Shown here in pieces: positions 1 through 6,466 of a stretch of 20,539 nucleotides of DNA. The stretch is taken from assembly GCA_038329845.1 (NCBI GenBank), contig JBBQNJ010000084.1, positions 1 to 20,539 of the forward strand, given 5' to 3'. Source of the stretch: JBBQNJ01 sp038329845. Its GTDB lineage: Bacteria; Planctomycetota; Phycisphaerae; Tepidisphaerales; Tepidisphaeraceae. A program made the translations under genes and the position numbers. How positions within the stretch are numbered: the first letter of the stretch is position 1; every line of letters starts with the position of its first letter. The notes under the pieces were generated by a model. It saw only the letters and a list, made by a program, of their open reading frames with translations, searched no databases and was not told where the DNA came from.

Positions 1-30
1 CGATCAACGACCCACAACACCCGAATACAT

Positions 31-240
31 CCGGTGGCGCCGCGCACGAAGTACGCGAACACACGTACCAAAACCCCGCTTACTTCGTGCGCGGCTCATT
101 CCGGTGGAGCCGCGCACGAAGTAAGCGAACACACGCTCCAAAACCCCGCTTACTTCGTGCGCGGCTCATTCCGGTGGAGCCGCGCACGAAGTAAGCGAAC
201 ACACGCTCCAAACGCCCGCTTACTTCGTGCGCGGCTCATT
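31..240. repeat. Three tandem 70-bp units, each with a long inverted repeat
   Basis: Three units start at 31, 101 and 171. Units 2 and 3 differ at 2 bases and unit 1 differs from unit 2 at 4. Inside unit 2, the arm AGCCGCGCACGAAGTAAGCG (108-127) is the perfect reverse complement of 147-166, with a 19-nt spacer, so each unit can form a 20-bp hairpin. Unit 1 has mismatches in its left arm. The bases before 31 do not resemble a unit, so the array starts there, and it ends 78 bp before the TerC-type gene. It resembles a REP/BIME-type intergenic array. It could cap transcripts or be mobile debris. It does not look like CRISPR, because unit plus spacer repeats as one block and there are no variable spacers. 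Confidence 0.9.
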
Positions 241-304
241 CACGGGGATCGTAAAGCGAGTCCTCTTTCTCATCTACGTGACTTCCTCGTCCGTTGCTTG
301 CCTG

Positions 305-310
305 TATAAT
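305..310 (+). promoter_or_regulatory. Perfect -10 box (TATAAT) just before the TerC-type gene
   Basis: TATAAT lies 8 nt before the ATG at 319. No good -35 hexamer is seen at the right distance (the bases near 282-288 match poorly). If this box is used, transcription would start around 317, giving an almost leaderless mRNA. There is no Shine-Dalgarno sequence between the box and the ATG, which agrees with that reading. Confidence 0.45.
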
Positions 311-318
311 TTCGCCCG

Positions 319-1170
319 ATGTTCTTTTCTCAGACCTTTGATCCTCACGATCTGATCGTCGTGGGACTGCTGATCATCCTCGAGGGGGTGTTGTCGATCG
401 ACAACGCCCTGGTGTTGGGACTGCTGGCCAAGCGGTTGCCCAAGCATCAGCAGAGCCGCGCGTTGACGTATGGGTTGATCGGGGCGTTCGTTTTCCGGCT
501 TATCGCCATCGCCACGGCGACGTTTCTGCTTCAGTGGACCATCGCCAAGCTGCTCGGCGGGCTGTACCTGGTCTATGTCGCGGTCAAGCACTTCTTTTTT
601 GAACGCGGCGACAGCACCCATGAAAACGTCGTAGTCGGCGAGGATGGGATGCCGACGTTGATCGATCAGGGAACCGGGCTGCCGCTGACCCGGGCCGAGG
701 AGAATCAGGAGATCAAGACCCGCAGCAGCGTCGCCGCTGGCGTGGGGCGATTCCCGGCGTTCTGGACCACGGTCGCGGTGATCGAGTTGACGGACATCGC
801 GTTTGCGGTCGATTCGATTCTCGCCGCCATCGCACTGGTCGGGGGAACGCCCGACGGCCATGTCGGACCGCATCCCAAGCTGTGGGTCATCGTCACCGGC
901 GGGATGCTGGGGGTGGTTCTTATGCGCTTCGCCGCCGTAGTGTTTATTCGGCTGCTCGAGCGATTTCCGCGGTTCGACAGCTCGGCCTACCTGCTGGTGG
1001 TGGTGATCGGGATGAAACTGGTGCTGGACTGGGCGTTTGGGCTAGACTTCCACCATCCGAACCATCAGGGCGACATCAATTACGCCTTCTGGGGGTTCTG
1101 GATCCTCATGCTCGCCTGCTTCGCCGTCGGCTTTATTCCCCGCCGCGGTAAAGGGGTCGCGGGATCGTGA
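319..1170 (+). CDS. TerC-family integral membrane protein (probable metal-ion exporter)
   Basis: The 283-residue protein is strongly hydrophobic, with about seven membrane segments. It carries the TerC signature twice: an acidic helix with E22 and SIDNALVLG near residues 26-34, and AFAVDSILAAIAL in the middle. The loop after KHFFFERGD (about residues 95-145) is polar and probably cytoplasmic. The N-terminal half resembles the YkoY/YceF branch of TerC, whose Bacillus members are linked to manganese export and metalation of secreted enzymes; that role is by analogy. The start at 319 puts the first conserved acidic helix at the usual distance from the N-terminus. No Shine-Dalgarno is present, and a TATAAT lies 8 nt upstream. 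The 3' end overlaps the convergent glycosylase gene by 91 bp. Tellurite resistance, which gave the family its name, is not implied by a lone TerC gene. Confidence 0.9.
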   Translation: MFFSQTFDPHDLIVVGLLIILEGVLSIDNALVLGLLAKRLPKHQQSRALTYGLIGAFVFRLIAIATATFLLQWTIAKLLGGLYLVYVAVKHFFFERGDSTHENVVVGEDGMPTLIDQGTGLPLTRAEENQEIKTRSSVAAGVGRFPAFWTTVAVIELTDIAFAVDSILAAIALVGGTPDGHVGPHPKLWVIVTGGMLGVVLMRFAAVVFIRLLERFPRFDSSAYLLVVVIGMKLVLDWAFGLDFHHPNHQGDINYAFWGFWILMLACFAVGFIPRRGKGVAGS

Positions 1171-1715
1171 TCCGTGGTTATCGTGAGGGCGGGTTTTTCC
1201 AGGAATCGCAGCGGGGCCGAGGCCCATTCGCCGGCATAATTCACGCCGATCCGCGGTGTGCGTTCGAAGGGGCGGGAAGGCAGGCCCTCATCGACGATGT
1301 AGAGTCGTCCATCGACCAGGTCGGCGCCGTTGAGGGCGCGGGTGATCCGCAATCCCCTGGCCAGCTTGCCGGGGCCGGACAGGTCCACCTTTCGCCCGTC
1401 CAGCGGTTCGGCGGCGCGGATCAGGACGGCCTGGGCGTCGCCCTCGGCGGCGCAGACTACGTTGAGCATGTCGTAGATTCCGTAGATGAGATAGACGTAG
1501 GCGTGGCCCGGGGGTCCGAACATGATTTTGGTTCGCTGGGTCAGTCCGCGCGAGGCGTGGCAGGCCAGGTCGTGAGAACCGACGTAGGCTTCGGTCTCGA
1601 CGATGCGGGCGCGCAGGATCGTGCCGCGCACGCGATGAACCAGGACCTTTCCCAACAGGGCCGGGGCGACGATTTCGGCACCGGTGGCATAGAACGCGCG
1701 GACGAGTGCGTTCAT
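1080..1715 (-). CDS. DNA-3-methyladenine glycosylase (AAG/MPG type)
   Basis: The 211-residue protein belongs to the monofunctional alkyladenine glycosylase family, which removes alkylated purines in base excision repair. Visible signatures are ARIVETEAYVG (residues 36-46), where E42 matches the catalytic glutamate and Y44 the conserved tyrosine, then MFGPPGHAYVYLIYGIYDMLNVV in the DNA-intercalating region, AVLIRAAEPL, and GPGKLARGL. The conserved part ends near YAGEWASAPLRF. About 35 further basic residues form an unusual tail that is encoded opposite the terC 3' end. The ATG at 1715-1713 overlaps the purN stop (ATGA), so translation is probably coupled to purN. The family is often named Mpg or AAG; no symbol is given because bacterial usage varies. 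Confidence 0.92.
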   Translation of the reverse strand: MNALVRAFYATGAEIVAPALLGKVLVHRVRGTILRARIVETEAYVGSHDLACHASRGLTQRTKIMFGPPGHAYVYLIYGIYDMLNVVCAAEGDAQAVLIRAAEPLDGRKVDLSGPGKLARGLRITRALNGADLVDGRLYIVDEGLPSRPFERTPRIGVNYAGEWASAPLRFLEKPALTITTDHDPATPLPRRGIKPTAKQASMRIQNPQKA

Positions 1716-2470
1716 CGCTCGCCACCCGCGGGGGTTTGATCAGCGGCGGCGGCGGAAGCGGCGGTGGAGGCGGCGGAGGCTGGTGGATCAAGCGGTGCCG
1801 CGGGGGCGGTGGCTGGTGGATCAAGCAGCGCTGCGGGGGCGGACTTCTCATCCCGACGCACGCGACGGCCTTCGATGTTCAGCTCGCCGGATTGATAAAG
1901 CCGGATCGCCTGGGGATAGGCCTGTTTTTCTTCCGCGAAGACGCGATTGGCGAGCGATTCGGCGGTGTCGTCGTCCCGCACGTCGCAGCATCGCTGGACA
2001 ATGATCGGCCCGGTGTCGTAGGTGGCATCGAGGAAATGGACGGTGCATCCGGAGACCTTGCAACCGTAGTCCAGCACCGCCTGATGGACCTTAGGGCCAT
2101 ACATTCCCTTGCCGCCAAAGGCGGGCAGCAAGGCGGGATGGATGTTCATTACCCGCCCGGCGTATTTCGGCGGGATCTCGAGCAGGCAAAGCCAACCGGC
2201 CAGGCAGACCAGCTCGGCGCCGGCGTCGTCGATCAGGGAGAAGACCTGTTTGCTGAAGGATGCGACATCATCGAACGATCGACGATCGACGACGAAGTTG
2301 GGCAGCTTTGCCTCGGCGGCGCGCTTGAGTCCCTTCAACCCGGCCTTCGATCCGATCACCACGGCGACGCGAGCGTCGAGCTGGCCGGTGCGAATGTGAT
2401 CGACGAGATTCTGCAGCGTCGTTCCCGAGCCGGAGATGAGAATCGCGAGGGAGAGCGGTGAACTGGCCAT
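1712..2470 (-). CDS. purN: Phosphoribosylglycinamide formyltransferase (GART 1)
   Basis: This enzyme transfers a formyl group from 10-formyl-tetrahydrofolate to GAR, the third step of purine synthesis, in the cytoplasm. The N-terminus has the ILISGSGTTLQ nucleotide-phosphate loop. The catalytic triad is visible as N109 and H111 in NIHPALLP and D152 in ATYDTGPII, matching N106, H108 and D144 of the E. coli enzyme. The 252-residue protein is about 40 residues longer than E. coli PurN. The extra part, from about residue 212, is a low-complexity Ala/Pro/Asp tail with LDPPATAPAAP followed by LDPPASAAS, encoded by a repeated GC-rich stretch at 1730-1835. The stop overlaps the start of the DNA glycosylase gene by 4 bp. 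No strong ribosome-binding site is seen before the ATG at 2470. Confidence 0.95.
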   Translation of the reverse strand: MASSPLSLAILISGSGTTLQNLVDHIRTGQLDARVAVVIGSKAGLKGLKRAAEAKLPNFVVDRRSFDDVASFSKQVFSLIDDAGAELVCLAGWLCLLEIPPKYAGRVMNIHPALLPAFGGKGMYGPKVHQAVLDYGCKVSGCTVHFLDATYDTGPIIVQRCCDVRDDDTAESLANRVFAEEKQAYPQAIRLYQSGELNIEGRRVRRDEKSAPAALLDPPATAPAAPLDPPASAASTAASAAAADQTPAGGER

Positions 2471-2896
2471 AACATCATCCGAGGGAAAAGGGGCGGGGCG
2501 ACTTAACGCATAAAAGCGAATCGGCGATGGAAATTTTCACCACGAGGGCGCGAAGGACACGAAGAAATCCCATATTTATTCGCCCTTGTGCGACCTTTGA
2601 TTGATTCTTTGGCAGAGGCGAAAAAAGGTTGCGCAGCGCGAAGAAATTGCGGAATACAGGGCTCGCATTGTCCGCCAAACGATAATCGGGGGGCGATGTA
2701 GACCCTGCAAATTGGCTTCTCGACACGGGAAGGCGAAATCTCGGCCGGGCAAAGAATTCACGGGTTACCAATAAAGAGTTCATTCTTTTTTCCGGCTCTT
2801 CATGCTTCCTGGCGAAAATCCGCCTTGCGGACGTGAGATTCGGCCCTTCCCCTTCGCCCCTTCGCGTTTATATTTCTCCTGCGGCCTCGGGCGGCG
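2471..2896. other. Gene-free interval between ileS and purN, with a decayed repeat-like piece
   Basis: No convincing gene is seen in these 426 bp. At 2535-2566 the phrase CACCACGAGGGCGCGAAGG followed by ACACGAAGAAA resembles a GAAGGACACGAAG-type phrase that I have seen in gene-free DNA of several high-GC phyla; this is from memory, not a search. A 102-codon minus-strand frame crosses the region but has no recognisable domain and mixed composition. The ileS 3' hairpin lies at 2819-2831. The purN promoter must lie here on the minus strand, but I could not pick out convincing -35 and -10 boxes. Confidence 0.5.
2815..2831 (-). terminator. Possible intrinsic terminator after ileS
   Basis: Read on the minus strand, TCCGC-AAG-GCGGA (2831-2819) can form a 5-bp hairpin and is followed by TTTT (2818-2815). 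It lies about 65 nt past the ileS stop. The stem is short and the T-run has only four bases, so this is a weak candidate. Confidence 0.35.
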
Positions 2897-5821
2897 CTAT
2901 CGGCGACTTTGAAGCTTGCGCACGGCATCGGCGTCGCGCAGGGACAGGTCGGGGAACTCGGCGTCCTGGCCGACATCGCCCCGGCGTTTCCAACTTCGGG
3001 CACAGGCTTTGTACAGCTCGCGGCGATCGACCAGGCGCACCGCCGCAGTCGGTGCGGATTCGGGGGCTTCGGCGAACTGATGGCAGCCAGCGCCGATCAG
3101 GTCTTCGAGGTCCGGGCCATAGGCCTGAAGCCGGCTGCGCAGATCATCGTCATCCACATGGTAGATCACTTCGGCGTCCAGGGCCTTGTATTTGCCGATC
3201 TGGCGGGTCAGGGCATCAAGCTGAGCCAACGCCGCGGTGCGCAGTTCCATCAACAGCCGCCACTCCTCGCGTTGCTCGGGCGTGACGACCACGCCGGACG
3301 GCTCGGGCAACAATGACAAATGCACGCTCGACAGCGCCGCATCGGTGCCGGGCCGATGGGCGATCGATTCCCAGGCCTCATCGGCGGTGAAAACGATCAT
3401 CGGGGCCAGCAGCTTGGTCAGCGCCATCAGCATCCGGTGCATGACCGTCTGGCATCGCCGCCGCAGCGGCGACTCGGGCAGTTCGCAGTAGAGCCGGTCC
3501 TTCAGGGCATTGGCGTAGACAGCGCTGATCTGCACGGCACAGAAATCGTGCAGGGCGCGGTACGCGCGGTGAAGCTGATACCCATCGTACGCCGCGATGG
3601 TCTGGCGGATCAGCTCGTCGAGTTCCGCCGAAGCCCACCCGTCGAGGCTGTTCAGCGGAACCTCGAGCGCGTCGGTTGCCGGGTCGAAATCATACAGATT
3701 GCTCAGCAGATATCGCAGTGTGTTTCGGATCTTGCGGTATTTGTCGCCGAAGGCGCGGATCAATTCCGGGCTGGCCGTTACGTCGCCCTGGTAGTCGTTC
3801 GAGCAGCACCACAGGCGCAGCAGGTCGGCGCCGTGGGAATTGATCTCTTGGGTGGCGGTGACGTAATCCTTGTCGCGCTTGCTCTTTTTCCGCCCGTCGG
3901 GGCCGACGATGAACCCATGGGTCAAGACCTGCTTGAACGGGGGTCGTCCGCTGGCGCCCAGGGCCGGGAGCATCGACAACTGGAACCAGCCGCGATGTTG
4001 ATCCGATCCTTCGAGGTAGAGGTCCGCCGGATAGGAAAGATTCGGCCGCGCCTCGAGCACCGCGTGCCAGGAGCTGCCGCTCTCGAACCACACATCGAAA
4101 ATATCCTGTTCCTTGCGCAGGGTTGTGGGGTCGAACCCGTCGGGACACACGAAATCCTCACCGAGGATTTGTTCTGGTGAATCGGTGAACCACGAGTTGG
4201 ACCCGTGTTGGTGGAAATGCCGGGCGACGGCCCGCACCGACTCGGGAGTGAGCAGCGGCTGGCCTGATTCGTTATAGAACACGGGGATTGGCAGTCCCCA
4301 CGCCCGCTGGCGCGAGATGCACCAATCCGGGCGCGACGAGAGCATCCCGGTGAGGCGCGCCTTTCCCCAGCCGGGGATGAATCGCACCTGGTTTTCAACT
4401 GCGTCCAAGGCCCGATCGCGCAGGCTGCGCGGCGGGCCCGGGTCGGCGCGGTTGCCGGCGTCGCGCGGGTTGATCGCATCGCCGGCGTCGGCCGGCTCGG
4501 TCGCGTCGGCTGGCTCGGCGGCATCGCTGGGGATGGGAAACGGCTTGTCCACCGCGATGAACCATTGCTCGGTGGCCCGGAAAATGATGGGCGTCTTGCT
4601 GCGTTCATCGTGCGGGTAGCTGTGGGAGATTCGCCCGGCGTGCAACAGCAGCCCGAGTTCGCTGAGCCGCTGGGTGATCAGCGGATCTGCCTTCCAGACG
4701 TTCAATCCGCGCAGCCACTCGGGGACGGTTTCGTCGTATCGCCCGTTGTGCAGAACGGGGGAGTAGATTTCCAGGCCCTGGGCCAGCCCGGTCATGTAGT
4801 CATCCACGCCGTGGCCCGGCGCGGTATGCACCAGGCCCGTGCCGTCGGAGGTGGTGACATAATCCGCCGGCACGATCGCGCTGGTGCGGTCGATGAACGG
4901 ATGACGGTATTTACGGCCCAGCAGGTCCTTGCCCGAGACGGTGCGTTCCACGTCGAATCGCTCGATCCCCTCCCGCTCGCCGAAAACGCTCTGGACCAGC
5001 GGCGCGGCCACCACGCCGATGCGCGATTCGCCGTTGCGAGAGTAGTTCACGAAGGCGTATTCGACATCCGGGTGGACGGCGATCGCCAGGTTGGCCGACA
5101 GCGTCCAGGGCGTGGTGGTCCAGACGATGTAGTACAGACCACTCTGCGCCGCATCGGGGAATTCCACGAAAATGCTCGGGCCTTCGACGTCCTTGTACTC
5201 GACATCGGCATCGGCCAGGGCCGTCTGGTTGGCCACCGACCAGTAGACCGGCTTGAGCTTCTTGTAGACCAGCCCGGCGGCGACGAACCGCGAAAATACC
5301 TCGAGGGTATGGGCCTCGTAGTCGCCGGACATCGTCAGGTAGGGCCGGTCCCATTGCCCGAGAATCCCCAGCCGCTGAAACTGCTCGCTTTGCAGGCGGG
5401 CGAATTTGCTGGCATGGGCGAAGCAGAGCTCGCGGATTTGGCCCGGACCCATTTCGCGGATTTTCGGTCCCAACTCGTCCTGGATCTTCTGCTCGATCGG
5501 CAACCCATGGCAATCCCAGCCCGGGACATAGGGCGCTTGGCGGCCCTGCATCGAGCGGAACCGCAAAATCACGTCCTTAAGCGTCTTGTTCAGCACATGG
5601 CCGATATGGATATCGCCGTTGGCGAACGGCGGGCCGTCATGGAGAATCCAGCGCGGGGCCGCGGCCCGCGCCGTCATCAGCTTTTCGTACAGTCCCGCCG
5701 CCCGCCAAGCTTCGAGCCGGCGCGGCTCGTTCTGCACCAGCTTGGCCTCCATGGCGAACGGCGTCTGCGGGAGGTTCAGCGTGGCCTTGTAATTCGGTTT
5801 GGCGGGGGTCGGGGTCGTCAT
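2897..5821 (-). CDS. ileS: Isoleucyl-tRNA synthetase
   Basis: This class Ia synthetase charges tRNA-Ile in the cytoplasm. From the ATG at 5821 it has 974 residues. HIGH is at 72-75, KKSKR (the KMSKS counterpart) at 645-649, the editing domain shows WTTTPWTLSANLAIA and GTGLVHTAPGHG, and RPDWCISRQRAWGLPIP precedes the anticodon region. Two oddities are seen. An Ala/Asp/Pro-rich insert with repeated PADA units fills about residues 428-465. The C-terminal zinc ribbon, normally CxxCW then CxxC, reads C940-A-R-S943-W and S960-L-R-D963, so three of four cysteines are gone. A GTG at 5866 would add 15 residues, but the family consensus (NYKATLNLPQTPFAM) starts just after the ATG. Neither start has a Shine-Dalgarno site. 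Confidence 0.96.
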   Translation of the reverse strand: MTTPTPAKPNYKATLNLPQTPFAMEAKLVQNEPRRLEAWRAAGLYEKLMTARAAAPRWILHDGPPFANGDIHIGHVLNKTLKDVILRFRSMQGRQAPYVPGWDCHGLPIEQKIQDELGPKIREMGPGQIRELCFAHASKFARLQSEQFQRLGILGQWDRPYLTMSGDYEAHTLEVFSRFVAAGLVYKKLKPVYWSVANQTALADADVEYKDVEGPSIFVEFPDAAQSGLYYIVWTTTPWTLSANLAIAVHPDVEYAFVNYSRNGESRIGVVAAPLVQSVFGEREGIERFDVERTVSGKDLLGRKYRHPFIDRTSAIVPADYVTTSDGTGLVHTAPGHGVDDYMTGLAQGLEIYSPVLHNGRYDETVPEWLRGLNVWKADPLITQRLSELGLLLHAGRISHSYPHDERSKTPIIFRATEQWFIAVDKPFPIPSDAAEPADATEPADAGDAINPRDAGNRADPGPPRSLRDRALDAVENQVRFIPGWGKARLTGMLSSRPDWCISRQRAWGLPIPVFYNESGQPLLTPESVRAVARHFHQHGSNSWFTDSPEQILGEDFVCPDGFDPTTLRKEQDIFDVWFESGSSWHAVLEARPNLSYPADLYLEGSDQHRGWFQLSMLPALGASGRPPFKQVLTHGFIVGPDGRKKSKRDKDYVTATQEINSHGADLLRLWCCSNDYQGDVTASPELIRAFGDKYRKIRNTLRYLLSNLYDFDPATDALEVPLNSLDGWASAELDELIRQTIAAYDGYQLHRAYRALHDFCAVQISAVYANALKDRLYCELPESPLRRRCQTVMHRMLMALTKLLAPMIVFTADEAWESIAHRPGTDAALSSVHLSLLPEPSGVVVTPEQREEWRLLMELRTAALAQLDALTRQIGKYKALDAEVIYHVDDDDLRSRLQAYGPDLEDLIGAGCHQFAEAPESAPTAAVRLVDRRELYKACARSWKRRGDVGQDAEFPDLSLRDADAVRKLQSRR

Positions 5822-5900
5822 GGGTTGAAGGGCCGGTTGCGAATAAACTCGTGGTCGGCGCTGCACCGCAGCGCGGAGAAAGCGACCGCCGATCGGACAA

Positions 5901-5928
5901 GGAATATTCGCCGACCGTCAAACGTCAA
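5901..5928 (-). promoter_or_regulatory. Candidate ileS promoter
   Basis: On the minus strand, TTGACG (5928-5923) is followed after 16 nt by TATTCC (5906-5901). Transcription would begin near 5895, leaving a leader of roughly 75 nt before the ATG at 5821. It sits between the zinc-ribbon gene and ileS, so ileS could be transcribed alone as well as from further upstream. Confidence 0.4.
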
Positions 5929-5978
5929 GCCCTCGCCGGGCGGAAAAATCCGTTTCGACTCTCGCCGGGATATGCCCT

Positions 5979-6170
5979 TCACAGCTTTTTGCCGCAGCGA
6001 CGACAGAACTGCGCCATCACCGGATGCGAGCAGCCGCAATGGCGGCAGAGCCGCTGATCAGTTTTCGAGACGTATTTGCGGTTCTGCCCGGCGGTGATCA
6101 GCAGCAGCACGACCATCACGGCCGCCACCAGCAGCAAAAGCAGCAGAAATCCCGGCATTCCCAAAGCCAT
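5979..6170 (-). CDS. Small membrane-anchored zinc-ribbon protein
   Basis: The 63-residue protein starts MALGMPGFLLLLLLVAAV, and a single hydrophobic helix covers about residues 6-27. A short polar linker (about 28-41) leads to a C-terminal zinc ribbon, CRHCG then FCRRCGKKL, which supplies two CxxC pairs at residues 42-45 and 56-59. The layout (N-terminal anchor, cytoplasmic or periplasmic ribbon) is clear, but the function is not; small proteins of this type have no single known role. The coding pattern and the intact cysteine pairs argue that it is a real gene. It lies 157 bp upstream of ileS on the same strand. The bases before the ATG contain GGGA about 13 nt upstream, only a weak ribosome-binding site. 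Confidence 0.75.
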   Translation of the reverse strand: MALGMPGFLLLLLLVAAVMVVLLLITAGQNRKYVSKTDQRLCRHCGCSHPVMAQFCRRCGKKL

Positions 6171-6343
6171 GGCGATTCATCCCGGCGTCGAACCCTTGAC
6201 GCACAGTCTGATGATACTGCGCCGATCGTGTCCGGGCGACGCGAAATGCGCGCATCGAGTGCCCAGTGCCGAGCGTGCCCGGTGCCCGCGGGGGGTCAGG
6301 ACCCTTTCGGGAGAGCGTCGGGCCCGGATATACCCCGGCCATG

Positions 6344-6384
6344 GGGGTGACACTTCTGTTTGAGGTGGGGTGACAATTCTATTT
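6344..6384. repeat. Pair of 18-bp direct repeats upstream of LacI-type gene 1
   Basis: GGGGTGACACTTCTGTTT (6344-6361) and GGGGTGACAATTCTATTT (6367-6384) match at 16 of 18 positions and start 23 bp apart, about two helical turns. They lie just upstream of the -35 box at 6413. They could be tandem protein-binding sites or the remains of a mobile or repeat element. The sequence alone does not decide. The interval 6171-6343 before them has no gene, only GC-rich sequence with several GTGCC(C) phrases (6259-6290). Confidence 0.6.
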
Positions 6385-6412
6385 GCCTACAACAAATCGT
6401 CCAAGTTTTCCC

Positions 6413-6442
6413 TTGACAGGCACCCTCGGGCGGGTGTATTCT
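6413..6442 (+). promoter_or_regulatory. Promoter of LacI-type gene 1
   Basis: A perfect -35 box, TTGACA (6413-6418), is followed after 18 nt by TATTCT (6437-6442, 4 of 6 consensus bases). Transcription would start near 6449, about 18 nt before the ATG at 6467. This placement rules out the longer reading frame opening at 6383 as the normal start. Confidence 0.6.
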
Positions 6443-6449
6443 TCAATTT

Positions 6450-6461
6450 GGGCACGTGCCC
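6450..6461. promoter_or_regulatory. Perfect 12-bp palindrome at the transcription start (possible operator)
   Basis: GGGCACGTGCCC is a perfect palindrome with a central CG step, placed right at the expected start of transcription and 5 bp before the ATG. LacI-family sites are usually palindromes with a central CG, so autoregulation by LacI-type protein 1 is a fair guess. No second copy was seen elsewhere in the window. Confidence 0.35.
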
Positions 6462-6466
6462 GGCGT

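Noticed and set aside
31..240. CRISPR array
   Set aside because: The whole 70-bp unit repeats, including the part that would be the spacer, and each unit contains a long inverted repeat; no cas gene is present.
34..309. 91-codon plus-strand frame through the 70-bp repeats
   Set aside because: It is open only because the repeat unit lacks stops in this frame; the product is a translated hairpin repeat with no domain.
1706..2461. 251-codon plus-strand frame opposite purN
   Set aside because: It is the antisense shadow of a clear purN gene, with Gly-rich nonsense from the GC-rich repeat.
2475..2783. 102-codon minus-strand frame upstream of purN
   Set aside because: It has no recognisable domain and runs through a decayed repeat-like phrase; it also has no ribosome-binding site.
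4565..6097. 510-codon plus-strand frame
   Set aside because: It lies antisense to ileS and the zinc-ribbon gene; long antisense frames are expected in high-GC DNA, and no family features are seen.
6196..6218. Plus-strand promoter TTGACG with GATACT
   Set aside because: The boxes are only 11 nt apart, too close for a sigma-70-type promoter, and no gene follows at a sensible distance.
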